Assembly (NCBI RefSeq): GCF_001941425.1
Contig: NZ_CP009244.1
Location: 2,108,001-2,172,000, forward strand
Length of the DNA: 64,000 nucleotides
From: Corynebacterium ammoniagenes DSM 20306
GTDB lineage: Bacteria; Actinomycetota; Actinomycetes; Mycobacteriales; Mycobacteriaceae
Reading direction: 5' to 3'
Numbering within the stretch: position 1 is the stretch's first letter; every line of letters starts with the position of its first letter. Made by a program: the position numbers and the translations under genes. The notes under the pieces were generated by a model that was given only the letters and a program-made list of their open reading frames with translations, made no database searches and was not told the DNA's origin. Positions 8,743 through 17,973 of the stretch are shown piece by piece.

Positions 8743-8750
8743 CTATGGAG

Positions 8751-9128
8751 TGGAGTTGCCGGGACTTGAACCCGGGTCCTCCGTCATCTCGCCAGGGCTT
8801 CTCCGTGCGCAGTTCGCGCGGGATCTCTACTCGGCTCTCCGGCTCGGACGAACACGCTCCGGATGATGAGCCCAGTCGCCAGTAGAAGTCCCGTCTGGCC
8901 CTGTCGACCCAACCAGACGGCAAGTTCCTTAGTCGATGCCAGGTTCTAGGTCAGGAACGAAACCTAGGCTGACAGACACGCATCGCTGAAATTAGGCAGC
9001 GAGTGCGTAGTCACGCTGAGAGTTTTTCTCTGCGTTTATTGGTTGCTACGACGCTTAACGGTGGTCTCTAGCCTTCACCGGCACGCTTCCCCTGGCTCAA
9101 TGAGCGAAGTCGAAACCAAATCAACCCC
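8751..9128 (-). ncRNA. ssrA: transfer-messenger RNA (tmRNA)
   Basis: On the minus strand the 5' end GGGGTTGATTTGGTTTCGAC pairs with CAACTCC at the 3' end to form the tRNA-like acceptor, and the 3' T-arm CCGGGTTCAAGTCCCGG is intact. The internal reading frame starts at GCA after CAATAAAC and encodes the degradation tag AEKNSQRDYALAA before TAA. Together with SmpB, encoded just upstream, it frees stalled ribosomes and tags nascent chains for proteolysis. The genomic sequence after the discriminator A is CTCCA rather than CCA, so the terminal CCA may be added after transcription. The 3' boundary is therefore uncertain by a few bases. Confidence 0.93.
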
Positions 9129-9236
9129 ATTGATGTAGGCGGGATGTGCATCTTCCTACATTCTTAACAACACTACAACAGCGCGATTAATTCCCACAAG
9201 CGACGAACAAGCTTTTGGCTTTCGTCGGCTCAGAGG

Positions 9237-9746
9237 TTAGGCATTGATGCCTTTGATGCGACGGCCCAACTCCCGGGTAATCTCCCGGTCTTGGTCACGG
9301 CGCTTGATGTCTTCGCGCTTGTCGTAGTCTTGCTTACCTTGTGCAAGACCTAGCTCTAGCTTTGCATATCCGTTACGGAGATAAACCTTCAGCGGAATCA
9401 GCGTTTTATTGCCATCACGGACTTGGCCCATGATCCGGTCGATTTCACGACGGTGGAGCAATAGTTTCCGGGTGCGCTTGGGTGAATGGTTAGTCCACGA
9501 ACCCATGGAGTATTCCGGAATGTGCAGATTGCGCAGGAAGACTTCGCCGTTATCTACGGTTGCGAAAGCATCCGTTAAAGAGATCTTGCCTTCACGTAGT
9601 GATTTAATCTCCGTGCCCAGCAAGACAATGCCACACTCGAATTCCTCGAGAATTTTATAATCATGGCGGGCACGACGGTTGGTCGCTAACGTTTGTGTAC
9701 CGTCAGCGCCCACCGCATTCTTTTTCTTTTTGCCCTTTTTAGCCAT
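9237..9746 (-). CDS. smpB: SsrA-binding protein
   Basis: This 169-aa protein binds the tRNA-like domain of tmRNA. It has a basic start (MAKKGKKKK), the SmpB core (EFECGIVLLGTEIKSLREGKIS), the LLLHRREI segment and a long basic tail (KREDIKRRDQDREITREL). It lies next to ssrA on the same strand, which is the usual arrangement, and downstream of ftsX. Confidence 0.95.
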   Translation of the reverse strand: MAKKGKKKKNAVGADGTQTLATNRRARHDYKILEEFECGIVLLGTEIKSLREGKISLTDAFATVDNGEVFLRNLHIPEYSMGSWTNHSPKRTRKLLLHRREIDRIMGQVRDGNKTLIPLKVYLRNGYAKLELGLAQGKQDYDKREDIKRRDQDREITRELGRRIKGINA

Positions 9747-9789
9747 AGCATTAAACCCTACCTGCAGGCAGGCCCCCTATTCAAGAAAG

Positions 9790-9818
9790 AAACGGACATG
9801 CCTTACGCATGTCCGTTT
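9790..9818 (-). terminator. intrinsic terminator after ftsX
   Basis: A 12-bp stem (9790-9801 AAACGGACATGC with 9807-9818) is followed on the minus strand by TTTCTTTCTTG. It lies between ftsX and smpB, so smpB probably has its own promoter. Confidence 0.8.
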
Positions 9819-9841
9819 ACTCTTAGTGCCGCAGGGGATAA

Positions 9842-10744
9842 TTACTTGCGCACGTAAACGCGCAAAGTAATCGCCGCGGTCACCGCGGCGGCAAGGATTG
9901 CCGCGATACCCACTAACGGCCACGAGACCCAGATATCTGCGGTTTGAATAGGTGCTAGCAGTTGGGATTGGTACAAAGACGCCAAGGCAGAATCGATAAT
10001 GGTGGATTTCGCTGCAAAGACGCCCAGGCCCGCAAGAATCACGCCGATGACGGACGCAAGGACCGCTTCGAGGACGAATGGCGCTTGGGTAATCCAGCGA
10101 GAAGCACCGACCATGCGCATAATGCCGATTTCCGTAGAGCGGTTAAAGGCAGCAATCTGCACCATGTTGGCGATCAGGAAGATGGCGGCGATTGCCTGCA
10201 CAAAGGCTAAGAGAAAGGTCGCATTGCGAATGGAATTGAGGTTATCCGTGGCAGAGCGCACTTCTTCGACCTGGTCGACGATGGTGTCGACCTGCGGCAG
10301 GTCACGAACCGCATCGATAGGCTCTGTGTCCGTGGGGTTTACCAACCGCACGTGCAATGCCGCCGGCAGCGCATCCGGAGAGGTCTCTTCCACTAATACC
10401 GGGTCTGTGTCTTGAAAGACTTCCACAAAGCGCTGGTAGGACTCTTCCCGGGAGCGGTAGGTGACAGATTCCACGCCATCGTCGGCTTCGAGAATCTCGC
10501 GGACTTCGCGGCAACCGTCGCTGGAGCAATCATTATCCGAGGTGGAGATCTCCTCATCCAGCTGGATCATCACCTCCACGCGCTCTAAGTAGATGTCTTG
10601 GGTCTCACGCGCCATATTGGACACCAGCACGCCGGCGACAACCAAAGCCACGGAAATCGCGGTGGTAATCACCAAGGCGATGGTCATGGTCAGGTTGCGG
10701 CCCAGACCTTTGAACGCTTCACGGAGGACAAATTTGATCTGCAT
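9842..10744 (-). CDS. ftsX: cell division ABC transporter-like permease FtsX
   Basis: This 300-aa membrane protein has the FtsX layout: an N-terminal membrane segment (about residues 20-45), a large extracytoplasmic domain with two Cys in DNDCSSDGC, then three C-terminal membrane segments. The conserved NRSTEIGIMRMVGAS motif precedes the second one. With FtsE it activates cell-wall hydrolases at the division site. It follows ftsE after 3 bases, indicating an operon. Confidence 0.93.
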   Translation of the reverse strand: MQIKFVLREAFKGLGRNLTMTIALVITTAISVALVVAGVLVSNMARETQDIYLERVEVMIQLDEEISTSDNDCSSDGCREVREILEADDGVESVTYRSREESYQRFVEVFQDTDPVLVEETSPDALPAALHVRLVNPTDTEPIDAVRDLPQVDTIVDQVEEVRSATDNLNSIRNATFLLAFVQAIAAIFLIANMVQIAAFNRSTEIGIMRMVGASRWITQAPFVLEAVLASVIGVILAGLGVFAAKSTIIDSALASLYQSQLLAPIQTADIWVSWPLVGIAAILAAAVTAAITLRVYVRK

Positions 10745-10747
10745 TAT

Positions 10748-11437
10748 TTAGTTCGCCTCTCCGTATTCTGCGTTGTATTCATCGCGCACCAAGCTGCCGT
10801 TGCTCAGCTCAATAACGCGTTGACGGGCATCGTTGACCGCGCGGGCATTGTGCGTGGACATCACCACGGTCGTGCCGTGGCGGTTGATTTGATTCAGTAG
10901 GGTAAAAATCTCATCGGCCGTACCGGGGTCCAAGTTGCCGGTGGGCTCATCGGCTAATAAAAGCTTCGGGCGGTTGACAAAAGCGCGTGCCACAGCAACG
11001 CGCTGCTGCTCACCGCCGGAGAGCTCAGCAGGCATGCGGTGTGCTTTCGAGCCCAAGCCCACCATTTCCAACACCTCAGGCACTTGCTTTTCGATGCGGC
11101 TTTTCTTCCGCCCGATTACCTCCAACGCAAAAGCGACATTGGAATAGACATCCAACTTCGGAAGGAGCCGAAAGTCTTGGAAAACGTATCCGATGGACTG
11201 GCGAAGGCGGTTAATTTCGGTGCCTTTGAGTTCATTGACGTGGAACTTGTCAAAGTAGATATCGCCCTCAGTCAGGTTGGTCTCACGCACCATAAGCTGC
11301 AAGAAGGTGGATTTACCTGAGCCTGATGGGCCGATGAGAAAGACGAATTCGCCATCTTCGATGGTAAAAGAAACATCATTTAACGCCGGCCTAGTGGAGG
11401 TGTTATACACCTTGGTTACATTCTCAAACGCGATCAC
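10748..11437 (-). CDS. ftsE: cell division ATP-binding protein FtsE
   Basis: This 229-aa ATPase has a Walker [10 protein letters not shown], a signature [10 protein letters not shown], a Walker [10 protein letters not shown] and an H-loop STHN. It forms FtsEX with the downstream product. The start is taken as GTG at 11437, because the hexamer TAGTGT (11445-11450) lies 7 bases upstream with no Shine-Dalgarno, which suggests a leaderless mRNA. The resulting N-terminus, [11 protein letters not shown], matches the family. A GTG three codons earlier (11446) is the alternative. Confidence 0.92.
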   Translation of the reverse strand: MIAFENVTKVYNTSTRPALNDVSFTIEDGEFVFLIGPSGSGKSTFLQLMVRETNLTEGDIYFDKFHVNELKGTEINRLRQSIGYVFQDFRLLPKLDVYSNVAFALEVIGRKKSRIEKQVPEVLEMVGLGSKAHRMPAELSGGEQQRVAVARAFVNRPKLLLADEPTGNLDPGTADEIFTLLNQINRHGTTVVMSTHNARAVNDARQRVIELSNGSLVRDEYNAEYGEAN

Positions 11438-11521
11438 AGCTGCCACACTAGCAACATACGCCGCATTCTGAAACCAAAATCCGGCAACTAACAGCCGAAA
11501 CTTATCGGACTCTCAGCATTT

Positions 11522-12625
11522 CTAACTCTGCGCGGTCTGCTCCGCCATCCGCCAGCGAATTCCCGCTTCCAAGAAATCATCGATGTCGCCGCCCAGCACC
11601 TTGGATGGATCGCCGACTTCGTGGTTCGTGCGCAGGTCTTTGACCATCTGGTACGGGTGCAAGACATAGGAGCGCATCTGATTACCCCAGGAAGCATTGC
11701 CACCGGCGCCAAGCGCGTCCATCTCCGCGCGTTCTTCTTGGCGCTTGCGTTCTAGAAGTTTCGCCTGCAGCACGCGCATGGCTGATGCCTTGTTCTGAAT
11801 CTGCGATTTCTCATTTTGGCATGTCACCATAATCCCGGTGGGAACGTGAGTCAAGCGCACTGCCGAGTCCGTGGTGTTAACGGACTGCCCACCAGGGCCG
11901 GAGGAGCGGTAGACATCCACGCGTACCTCCGAGTCGGGAATCTCAATGGAGTCGGTTTGTTCCACCACGGGCAGAACTTCTACCTCGGCAAAAGAGGTCT
12001 GGCGGCGGTTTTGATTGTCAAAAGGTGACAAGCGCACCAAGCGGTGAGCGCCTTGTTCTACGGAGAGCGTGCCGTACATATATTCACCATGTACGACGAA
12101 GGTGGCCGATTTAATACCGGCTTCTTCGGCATAGGAAATGTCATAGACATCTACCTTGTGCCCATGCTTCTCCGCCCAGCGGGTGTACATGCGCATGAGC
12201 ATCTCTGCCCAGTCGGCGGCATCCACACCACCGGCACCAGAGCGGATATTGATGACGGCTTCGCGCTGGTCATAATCGCCAGAGAGCATGGTGGTGACTT
12301 CGAGGGTTTCTACGGCGTCACGCACAGCGTCGAGCTCGTCATCGGCAAGCGATGCATCGCCTTCTTCCTCTGCCAGCTCATACATCACCGGCAGATCTTC
12401 CAATCGGCCGCGCAATGCAGAAAGCTTACGCAGCTTGGCTTGGGTAGAAGACAGCTCCGAGGTGACCTTTTGGGCATGGTCTGGGTCATCCCACAACGAA
12501 GGATCACCGGCCTGAGCTTCCAGCTCACGCACCCTTTCTTCCATGGCACGCGGATCCATGACCTTTTCAATCGTGGTCAAGGTGGCAGAAAGATGATCAA
12601 TCGCTGCAGAAATATCCGGTTGCAT
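11522..12625 (-). CDS. prfB: peptide chain release factor 2
   Basis: This 367-aa class I release factor recognises UGA and UAA. It carries the SPF tripeptide ([10 protein letters not shown]) for stop-codon reading and the GGQ motif ([19 protein letters not shown]) for peptidyl-tRNA hydrolysis. The frame is continuous, without the programmed +1 frameshift found in enteric bacteria. The start ATG at 12625 follows TAGACT after 8 bases without a Shine-Dalgarno, again resembling a leaderless start. It heads the prfB-ftsE-ftsX-smpB group and is divergent from the phosphatase genes. Confidence 0.94.
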   Translation of the reverse strand: MQPDISAAIDHLSATLTTIEKVMDPRAMEERVRELEAQAGDPSLWDDPDHAQKVTSELSSTQAKLRKLSALRGRLEDLPVMYELAEEEGDASLADDELDAVRDAVETLEVTTMLSGDYDQREAVINIRSGAGGVDAADWAEMLMRMYTRWAEKHGHKVDVYDISYAEEAGIKSATFVVHGEYMYGTLSVEQGAHRLVRLSPFDNQNRRQTSFAEVEVLPVVEQTDSIEIPDSEVRVDVYRSSGPGGQSVNTTDSAVRLTHVPTGIMVTCQNEKSQIQNKASAMRVLQAKLLERKRQEERAEMDALGAGGNASWGNQMRSYVLHPYQMVKDLRTNHEVGDPSKVLGGDIDDFLEAGIRWRMAEQTAQS

Positions 12626-12695
12626 GGCACTAGAGTCTACCGCCAACGGGCATTTCGATTCGCAATCACCTGATAAAGCGACAACAATAGCGGGC

Positions 12696-13529
12696 ATGAC
12701 TGAATCAGCTCAGCCCACTTTTGAAGAGATGCTCGCAGCTATCACCAAGACGTTTATCGTTGCCCACGTGGACGACACCGACGCACACCTAGCCCAAGCT
12801 TTGGTGTACAACGCGGGACGTTTAGCCTGGCGCATGCGCGAACAGGGAATTTCTACCGAGCAAAAGACCAGCGTGTCCGATGTCGTTACCGAAGCCGACC
12901 GCGCGGCCGAGACATTCGTTGCCGGAGTGCTCGAGGCCATCCGTGGCGATGACGGCATCATCGGTGAAGAAGGCACACAGCGCGAGTCGAAATCAGGCCG
13001 CACCTGGGTCATTGATCCGGTAGATGGCACCTATAATTTCTCCAATGGTTCTGATTACTGGTGCTCAGCCCTGGCACTGACTGATGAGCAGGGCACTGTT
13101 ATGGGCGCGGTCCACCGTCCCACCATGGGCTATACCTGGTTTGGCGGCCGGGACTTCCCCACTTCGTTGGATGGCAAAGAAGTCGCACAGCTTGACGATG
13201 CCCCTGCATCGCAATTGTGCCTAGCCACCTACTTGCATCCACGGTTTATGGCCGATGCTCAGCTTCGCGATGCCTGGTTGTCGGTTGCGGAAAACTTTGC
13301 TTCCGTGCGTATGCTCGGCGCAGGTTCTGTGGATCTGTCCACTGTTGCTGATGGGTCCATGGGGGCATGGATGCAGCACTCTGTTCCAGACTGGGATTGG
13401 TTGCCTGGCCAGGCATTAGTCCACGCTGCCGGGGGTGCAACTTCCAAAGTAGAAGCAGGTGGAGTTGAATGGTGTATCGCTGGAAACCAGCAAGTAGTTT
13501 CTGAAATGGAGAACTTCCTTCGTGGGTAA
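12696..13529 (+). CDS. inositol monophosphatase family protein
   Basis: This 277-aa Mg2+-dependent phosphatase shows the IMPase signature: GEEGTQ, then [15 protein letters not shown] with metal-binding Asp residues, and [15 protein letters not shown] near the C-terminus. It could act on inositol phosphate or another sugar phosphate. The neighbouring hisN is the histidinol-phosphatase paralogue, and this gene overlaps its start by 8 bp, so they are co-translated. The start ATG at 12696 avoids running into prfB; a longer upstream frame would overlap it. Confidence 0.85.
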   Translation: MTESAQPTFEEMLAAITKTFIVAHVDDTDAHLAQALVYNAGRLAWRMREQGISTEQKTSVSDVVTEADRAAETFVAGVLEAIRGDDGIIGEEGTQRESKSGRTWVIDPVDGTYNFSNGSDYWCSALALTDEQGTVMGAVHRPTMGYTWFGGRDFPTSLDGKEVAQLDDAPASQLCLATYLHPRFMADAQLRDAWLSVAENFASVRMLGAGSVDLSTVADGSMGAWMQHSVPDWDWLPGQALVHAAGGATSKVEAGGVEWCIAGNQQVVSEMENFLRG

Positions 13530-14304
13530 GTACAAAGAAGACCTAGCGTTAGCACTCGAGCTGGCCGGTCACGCTGATGTTGTCACAATGCATCGCTTTG
13601 AGGCCACTGATCTTTCGGTGAAATCAAAGCCTGATATGACCCCAGTTTCTGATGCCGACCTAGCGTGTGAGAAGAAATTGCGCGCGGAACTAAAAAAGGC
13701 CCGTCCAAAGGATGAAGTCTTAGGCGAAGAATTCGGTGGCGAACCGGTCACCTCTGGCCGCCAGTGGGTTATTGACCCAATTGATGGCACCAAGAACTAC
13801 GTGCGCGGCGTCCCGGTGTGGGCGACGCTGATTTCGCTTTTGGAAGATGGCGAGCCCGTCGTCTCCGTCGTCTCGGCCCCGGCACTGCGTCGGCGCTGGT
13901 ATGCATCGAAAGGCGCCGGTGCATTCCGTGTCTGGTGCGGTGAGCCAAAGCAGCTGAAAGTCTCCCAGGTCTCCAAGCTTGCCGATGCCTCCGTGGCCTT
14001 TTCCTCCCTCGAAGGCTGGACTGAGCGCGACCTGCTCAATAACTTCATCGATTTGAGCCAATCCACCTGGCGTTTGCGCGGCTACGGCGATTTCTGGAAC
14101 TACTGCCTTGTCGCTGAAGGCGCAGTCGATATCGGCGCCGAACCAGAAGTGTCCTTGTGGGATCTGGCTGCCCCTTCGCTGCTGGTGACCGAAGCTGGCG
14201 GCAAATTCACCAACCTAGAAGGCGTCGACGGCCCAGCCGGCGGCTCAGCAGTAGCCACCAATGGCCTCTTGCACTCAAAGGTCTTGGACAAGCTCAGCAA
14301 ATAA
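13522..14304 (+). CDS. hisN: histidinol-phosphatase, IMPase-like
   Basis: This 260-aa protein of the IMPase family has [23 protein letters not shown] and [15 protein letters not shown]. In corynebacteria the histidinol-phosphatase is of this type, and the length and its position beside prfB match the C. glutamicum HisN that I recall. It would dephosphorylate histidinol phosphate in histidine synthesis. The GTG start at 13522 lies inside the end of the upstream gene. An intrinsic terminator follows. Confidence 0.85.
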   Translation: MGKYKEDLALALELAGHADVVTMHRFEATDLSVKSKPDMTPVSDADLACEKKLRAELKKARPKDEVLGEEFGGEPVTSGRQWVIDPIDGTKNYVRGVPVWATLISLLEDGEPVVSVVSAPALRRRWYASKGAGAFRVWCGEPKQLKVSQVSKLADASVAFSSLEGWTERDLLNNFIDLSQSTWRLRGYGDFWNYCLVAEGAVDIGAEPEVSLWDLAAPSLLVTEAGGKFTNLEGVDGPAGGSAVATNGLLHSKVLDKLSK

Positions 14305-14340
14305 CGTAACCGCGTGGCTGATATTGGCCACGCACAGATA

Positions 14341-14372
14341 AAGGTCCTTGAAGCAATTGCTTCAAGGACCTT
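14341..14372. terminator. bidirectional terminator between hisN and the protease gene
   Basis: A perfect 14-bp stem (14341-14354 AAGGTCCTTGAAGC with 14359-14372) has an AATT loop and lies between convergent genes. Plus-strand bases after it are TATTCGTGT, so it relies mostly on the stem. Confidence 0.75.
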
Positions 14373-14397
14373 ATTCGTGTCAGAAAGGTTTTTAAGG

Positions 14398-15618
14398 CTA
14401 GGCCAGCTTAAAGCCTGCGCCTACTCCCCCACGACGATTCATATCTGCGATTACCGCATCAGAATTCGAAACCACGGTGGGAACATGGAGTGCACCTTGC
14501 AACGGCGTAATGCAGGATACGCCTATGTTGCCTGGGCGGATGCCGCCGGAGATGGCGCCTACAATCTGGCCATTGCGAAATACTGGCGCACCGGAATCAC
14601 CGACGGTGGCACAGACCTGATTGAGTTGGATCTTATCGTCCTTCATCAAGGTCATACCGCAGGTAGTGCCCGTAGCTACGCCGCGCTTGCACACGACATC
14701 ACCGGGCTGCACATCGCTGCCAACACCATGCGCGGTCACACCGTTATAGGAATTGGTGACTTCTGCATCAGAGCCAAATTCAATCACGGAGTAGTCCAAC
14801 GCAGCATTCTTTGACACCACGGTGCCGGTGGGGCCAACCTGCCAAGAATCAGCAGACGCTACCGAATCGCCGACTTCAGCGCAGTGTCCCGCGGTCACGC
14901 CGACCTTGCGGCTTTCGGCATCGGTGCCAGCCATCGTCAGCGTGCACATGGTCTGATCATTGATGTAGATCGGAGTGCCTGGGCCATACAGTGATTTGCC
15001 CTGCGTCATCGCCCGGTTGGATTCTTCGGGCACGCGTGGTGCATCAAAGAAGGACCCTGGCGCGCGGTGTAAGACGAAGTCATCGAAAGGCTTGCCGGCA
15101 GCAACCTTGGAAAACATGTCATTGCGCCACACGTAGTTCGGATCCACCTGCACTGGCTTGAACTCCGGCTGGGTCAATTCCTGCAGACCAATCGGGTTCG
15201 GATTAGTCAGCGCCTCCGCCTGGTCATACAAGTCCGTGGCAAACTCTTGCGTTGCCTCAACCTCCGGAAGCACCGGAAGCTCTGGCACCTCCGGAACTGC
15301 CGGCGCAGCCGGCGCGACCGGTGCCGCTGGCGCCGACGGCACTGCCGGGGCCTCAGGTACCTCGGGCACCTGCGGTACTACCTGGTTGAGCGCATCATCG
15401 ACCGCATCGGTGACCTGTGCGTCCACCTCAGGGGTATCCACGCCGACAGATGACAACTCCCCACGAACATGATCTACAAACCCCGCCGAGTCAACGACCG
15501 GATTCGGTAGTTCAGCAGCTCCGGCATCCGCCGCTCCGGCAGCTGGGGCTCCAATAAAAAAGGCACCTGCAAAGGCCGAGCCCACTAAGACTCTTTTTAG
15601 GTGCGGCATACAGCGCAT
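14398..15618 (-). CDS. secreted trypsin-like serine protease (S1 family)
   Basis: This 406-aa exported protein has a signal peptide (residues 1-29, cleavage after AGA near position 29), then an acidic segment and a Pro/Ala/Val/Glu-rich linker (about residues 81-121) that could span the cell wall. The C-terminal protease domain has the catalytic triad His245 (TAGHC), Asp275 (ALDYS) and Ser342 (GDSGAP), with four Cys placed for disulfides. The start at 15618 has GAGG 10 bases upstream. It appears monocistronic and faces hisN across a shared terminator. The substrate is unknown. Confidence 0.88.
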   Translation of the reverse strand: MRCMPHLKRVLVGSAFAGAFFIGAPAAGAADAGAAELPNPVVDSAGFVDHVRGELSSVGVDTPEVDAQVTDAVDDALNQVVPQVPEVPEAPAVPSAPAAPVAPAAPAVPEVPELPVLPEVEATQEFATDLYDQAEALTNPNPIGLQELTQPEFKPVQVDPNYVWRNDMFSKVAAGKPFDDFVLHRAPGSFFDAPRVPEESNRAMTQGKSLYGPGTPIYINDQTMCTLTMAGTDAESRKVGVTAGHCAEVGDSVASADSWQVGPTGTVVSKNAALDYSVIEFGSDAEVTNSYNGVTAHGVGSDVQPGDVVCKRGVATGTTCGMTLMKDDKIQLNQVCATVGDSGAPVFRNGQIVGAISGGIRPGNIGVSCITPLQGALHVPTVVSNSDAVIADMNRRGGVGAGFKLA

Positions 15619-16130
15619 AAGCTTATTGCCTCATTTCCACATCTCACGCAATTAATTCCTCGTGCGGCATCACACCACACTGGCATCCCCTATCTTGTCA
15701 CGCGCACAGAAGCCGCGTCCCCTGGAAATCTCAAGCGTTACATTGCCGTAATACTTCGCTGAAAATCCCACCTGCAGTTTTCGCCATCACTGCCTTAAAT
15801 ACACAGGTCACCACGCTGCATTTGAAATAAGTCACACCACCCGAAGGCACCTTTTACTACCCCCGATTAGAACAATTCCCCACAGCGAACCCAAAGAAAC
15901 GGGCTTTTCCAGCCTCCAGCGCCACTCGCGACAATCACCCCGCTGCCACTAGCGCTTACGACATATGTCAAAGAAATATTCAACACTTTGCCAATGACTT
16001 TCTTGACGTGATGCACAACCATTAAAGGCATGAATTTAATTCAGTTCACATTTGGCGCGGATTGAGGATACTCGCCGCCACGTGAATTGCCGTTTCATTA
16101 TTCATCACCCAATCTTCGGAGGAATCTTGC
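15619..16130. other. intergenic region between divergent genes, no ORF
   Basis: These 512 bases hold no credible coding frame or RNA gene. The region is AT-richer than its neighbours and must contain the promoters of the divergent protease and YkvI-like genes, but I could not pick a convincing pair of hexamers. A GGAGG ribosome site ends it on the plus strand. Confidence 0.6.
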
Positions 16131-17267
16131 ATGCCCAGTAGCACTACGTCGACTCTCAGCAGGACTACGCCCCCACTGTCATCTACCTCGCCTGCTCCCG
16201 GCCACAAGCTAAAAAGCATTCTTCTTTTCACCGGTGCGCAATGTTCATTTTTCATTGGCGCGGGTATCGCGACAGGCCAGGAAAGCCTGCAGTATTTCAC
16301 CGCGCACGGGTGGTGGGGCATGGCGGCAATCGTCATCGTGCTGCTGCTCTTTTCCTGGCTGCTGAGCTCGTTGACCGAGTGGGGTCGAAACCACCGCAAC
16401 GACACCAGCGACCCTTTTACTGACATCTGCGGCAAGACACTCGGCACGGTCTTTCGTTTCTGCGTCCCCGTTTTCGTGTTCATGATCGCGGTGACGATGT
16501 TCGCCGGGGCTGGAGCTTTGCTTGGCGATGTCTTCGACCTTCCCATTTGGGTTGGCGCCACCGGTATGGCAGTCGTCGTAGCCATAACTTTGATGTTTGG
16601 TTTCCACAACCTAGTTGAGATCATCGGCCGCATTGGACCACTGATCGTGGTCATCATCGGCGTGGTTGCACTGTGGGTGCTCATTGAGAACTTCCCTGCG
16701 CTAGCTGATGCCACCGAAAACCTCGCCAAGTACCCACCAGCCAAGGCCAGCGAGAATTGGTTCATTGGCACCATTTTGTACAGCACCGCCATCTTGATCA
16801 TCGCCGTGCCATTTCTGACCAGCCTTGGCCGGGAAGACACCTCGCTGTCCTCCACGGTGCGCCCGGGCGTCTTAACGGGAGTTATCTACGCCTTCGTCAT
16901 GGGAACCTGCGCCTTGGCACTGCTGGCAACACTGCCTTTGGTCTATGACCACGACACCCCGTTGGTCACACTTGGCATCAATATCGCACCCTGGCTGGGC
17001 TACATATTCTCCGCCATCATTCTCTTGGGCATTTACTCCACCGCTGCACCAATGCTGTGGACAGTCGCGGACCAATTCCCCATCAAGTCCCGCCGTACCT
17101 ACACCATCGTGTGCCTGGCGCTGACCGTCGTCGCCCTCATCGGTGGACTCAAGCTGCCTTTTGCGGAGCTCGTCGGCTTCGTCTATCCCTCGATTGGCTA
17201 CTTCGGCCTCGTATTCTTTGGGATGCTCGCCTACCGCCAAATCTCCCTGCGTCTTCGCAGCAACTAA
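16131..17267 (+). CDS. YkvI-like membrane transporter
   Basis: This 378-aa protein has about ten hydrophobic segments after a Ser/Thr-rich N-terminus of 25 residues. The first membrane segment contains GAQCSFFIGAGIATGQESLQ, resembling the glycine-rich unwound helix of LeuT-fold transporters such as the YkvI family. The substrate is unknown; amino acids or small amines would be typical of this fold. The start ATG at 16131 has GGAGG 8 bases upstream. A terminator hairpin follows, shared with the tRNA gene on the other strand. Confidence 0.75.
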   Translation: MPSSTTSTLSRTTPPLSSTSPAPGHKLKSILLFTGAQCSFFIGAGIATGQESLQYFTAHGWWGMAAIVIVLLLFSWLLSSLTEWGRNHRNDTSDPFTDICGKTLGTVFRFCVPVFVFMIAVTMFAGAGALLGDVFDLPIWVGATGMAVVVAITLMFGFHNLVEIIGRIGPLIVVIIGVVALWVLIENFPALADATENLAKYPPAKASENWFIGTILYSTAILIIAVPFLTSLGREDTSLSSTVRPGVLTGVIYAFVMGTCALALLATLPLVYDHDTPLVTLGINIAPWLGYIFSAIILLGIYSTAAPMLWTVADQFPIKSRRTYTIVCLALTVVALIGGLKLPFAELVGFVYPSIGYFGLVFFGMLAYRQISLRLRSN

Positions 17268-17280
17268 AAAGAAGAAAGAA

Positions 17281-17322
17281 AAGACTGTCCCCCTTTCCCG
17301 AAGGAAAAGGGGGACAGTCTTT
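17281..17322. terminator. terminator between the YkvI-like gene and tRNA-fMet
   Basis: An 18-bp stem with a single bulged A (17281-17298 with 17303-17322) is followed on the minus strand by a T-rich run TTTTCTTTCTTC. It ends the tRNA transcript and probably also the plus-strand gene. Confidence 0.85.
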
Positions 17323-17327
17323 GAAAT

Positions 17328-17404
17328 TGGTAGCGGGGGCAGGATTCGAACCTACGACCTCTGGGTTATGAGCCCAGCGAGCTACCGAGCTGCTCCACCC
17401 CGCG
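17328..17404 (-). tRNA. tRNA-fMet (CAT), initiator, copy 1
   Basis: A 77-nt cloverleaf on the minus strand begins CGCGGGGTGGAGCAG, has anticodon CAT in CTGGGCTCATAACCCAG, and ends CCCCGCTACCA with CCA encoded. The first base C opposes U72, an unpaired acceptor end characteristic of initiator tRNA, and the anticodon stem has the three G-C pairs needed for initiation. Confidence 0.96.
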
Positions 17405-17652
17405 CCGATTGTCATCAACAATGCATGTCAATGGCACGGCACTAACCATATCAACAACAGCACCACAGACAAAATCCCGGGCAACGAACTTTCCCAATCA
17501 GCCTTTCGATCGGGACCCGTTGCCTTATGAAAGCAAAAATGGAGCCTGGTTCCCATGCCACTGACTCATGGGCCAGAGAGCAAACACGGTATGTAAAACG
17601 GAGTGCGATTGGGGCCCTTCTTCTGGGAGCCCAGCACTCGCAGATGATCGAA

Positions 17653-17695
17653 AAAGTAACCGCATCCGGTCAAAATGACTGAATGCGGTTACTTT
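17653..17695 (-). terminator. terminator of tRNA-fMet copy 2
   Basis: A 13-bp stem (17653-17665 AAAGTAACCGCAT with 17683-17695) has a 17-base loop and is followed on the minus strand by further T residues and CGATC. It lies 6 bases beyond the second tRNA gene. Confidence 0.75.
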
Positions 17696-17700
17696 GCAAT

Positions 17701-17777
17701 TGGTAGCGGGGGCAGGATTCGAACCTACGACCTCTGGGTTATGAGCCCAGCGAGCTACCGAGCTGCTCCACCCCGCG
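17701..17777 (-). tRNA. tRNA-fMet (CAT), initiator, copy 2
   Basis: This 77-nt gene is identical over its whole length to the copy at 17328-17404, including encoded CCA and the C1-U72 mismatch. The two copies are about 300 bp apart on the same strand, but each has its own terminator, so they are separate transcription units or a processed tandem. The spacer between them holds no gene. Confidence 0.96.
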
Positions 17778-17837
17778 ACGATGAACCTAAAGTTCACTTG
17801 TGCTTTGCTTGAAGTTCAAGCGTTGGCGACTTGTTTA

Positions 17838-17866
17838 ACTATACACATCAGCCTGCAAAGACCCAA
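17838..17866 (-). promoter_or_regulatory. promoter of tRNA-fMet copy 2
   Basis: The minus strand has TTGGGT (17861-17866), a 17-bp spacer and an extended -10 TGTGTATAGT, with TATAGT at 17838-17843. This places the transcript start about 55 bases before the tRNA. Confidence 0.6.
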
Positions 17867-17885
17867 ATCACGCTATAAAAGCACT

Positions 17886-17918
17886 AGTGCGGGCCGCCCT
17901 TGAAGGGTGACCCGCACT
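17886..17918 (-). terminator. terminator after the UPF0182 gene
   Basis: AGTGCGGG (17886-17893) pairs with CCCGCACT (17911-17918), with a second short GC stem inside. It is followed on the minus strand by AGTGCTTTTATAG and lies about 55 bases after the stop codon. Confidence 0.65.
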
Positions 17919-17973
17919 TGGTGTGGCGGTTACATGAGACTACTGGTTGTAGCTCATGTAGCTGCTTGCAGGA

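Noticed and set aside
11522..12625. Possible programmed frameshift in prfB
   Set aside because: The frame is continuous from ATG to stop with all domains, so no frameshift is needed.
15158..15472. Plus-strand frames opposite the protease linker
   Set aside because: They are the antisense of the Pro/Ala-rich repeat, which leaves opposite frames open; composition is Thr/Ser/Gly-like noise.
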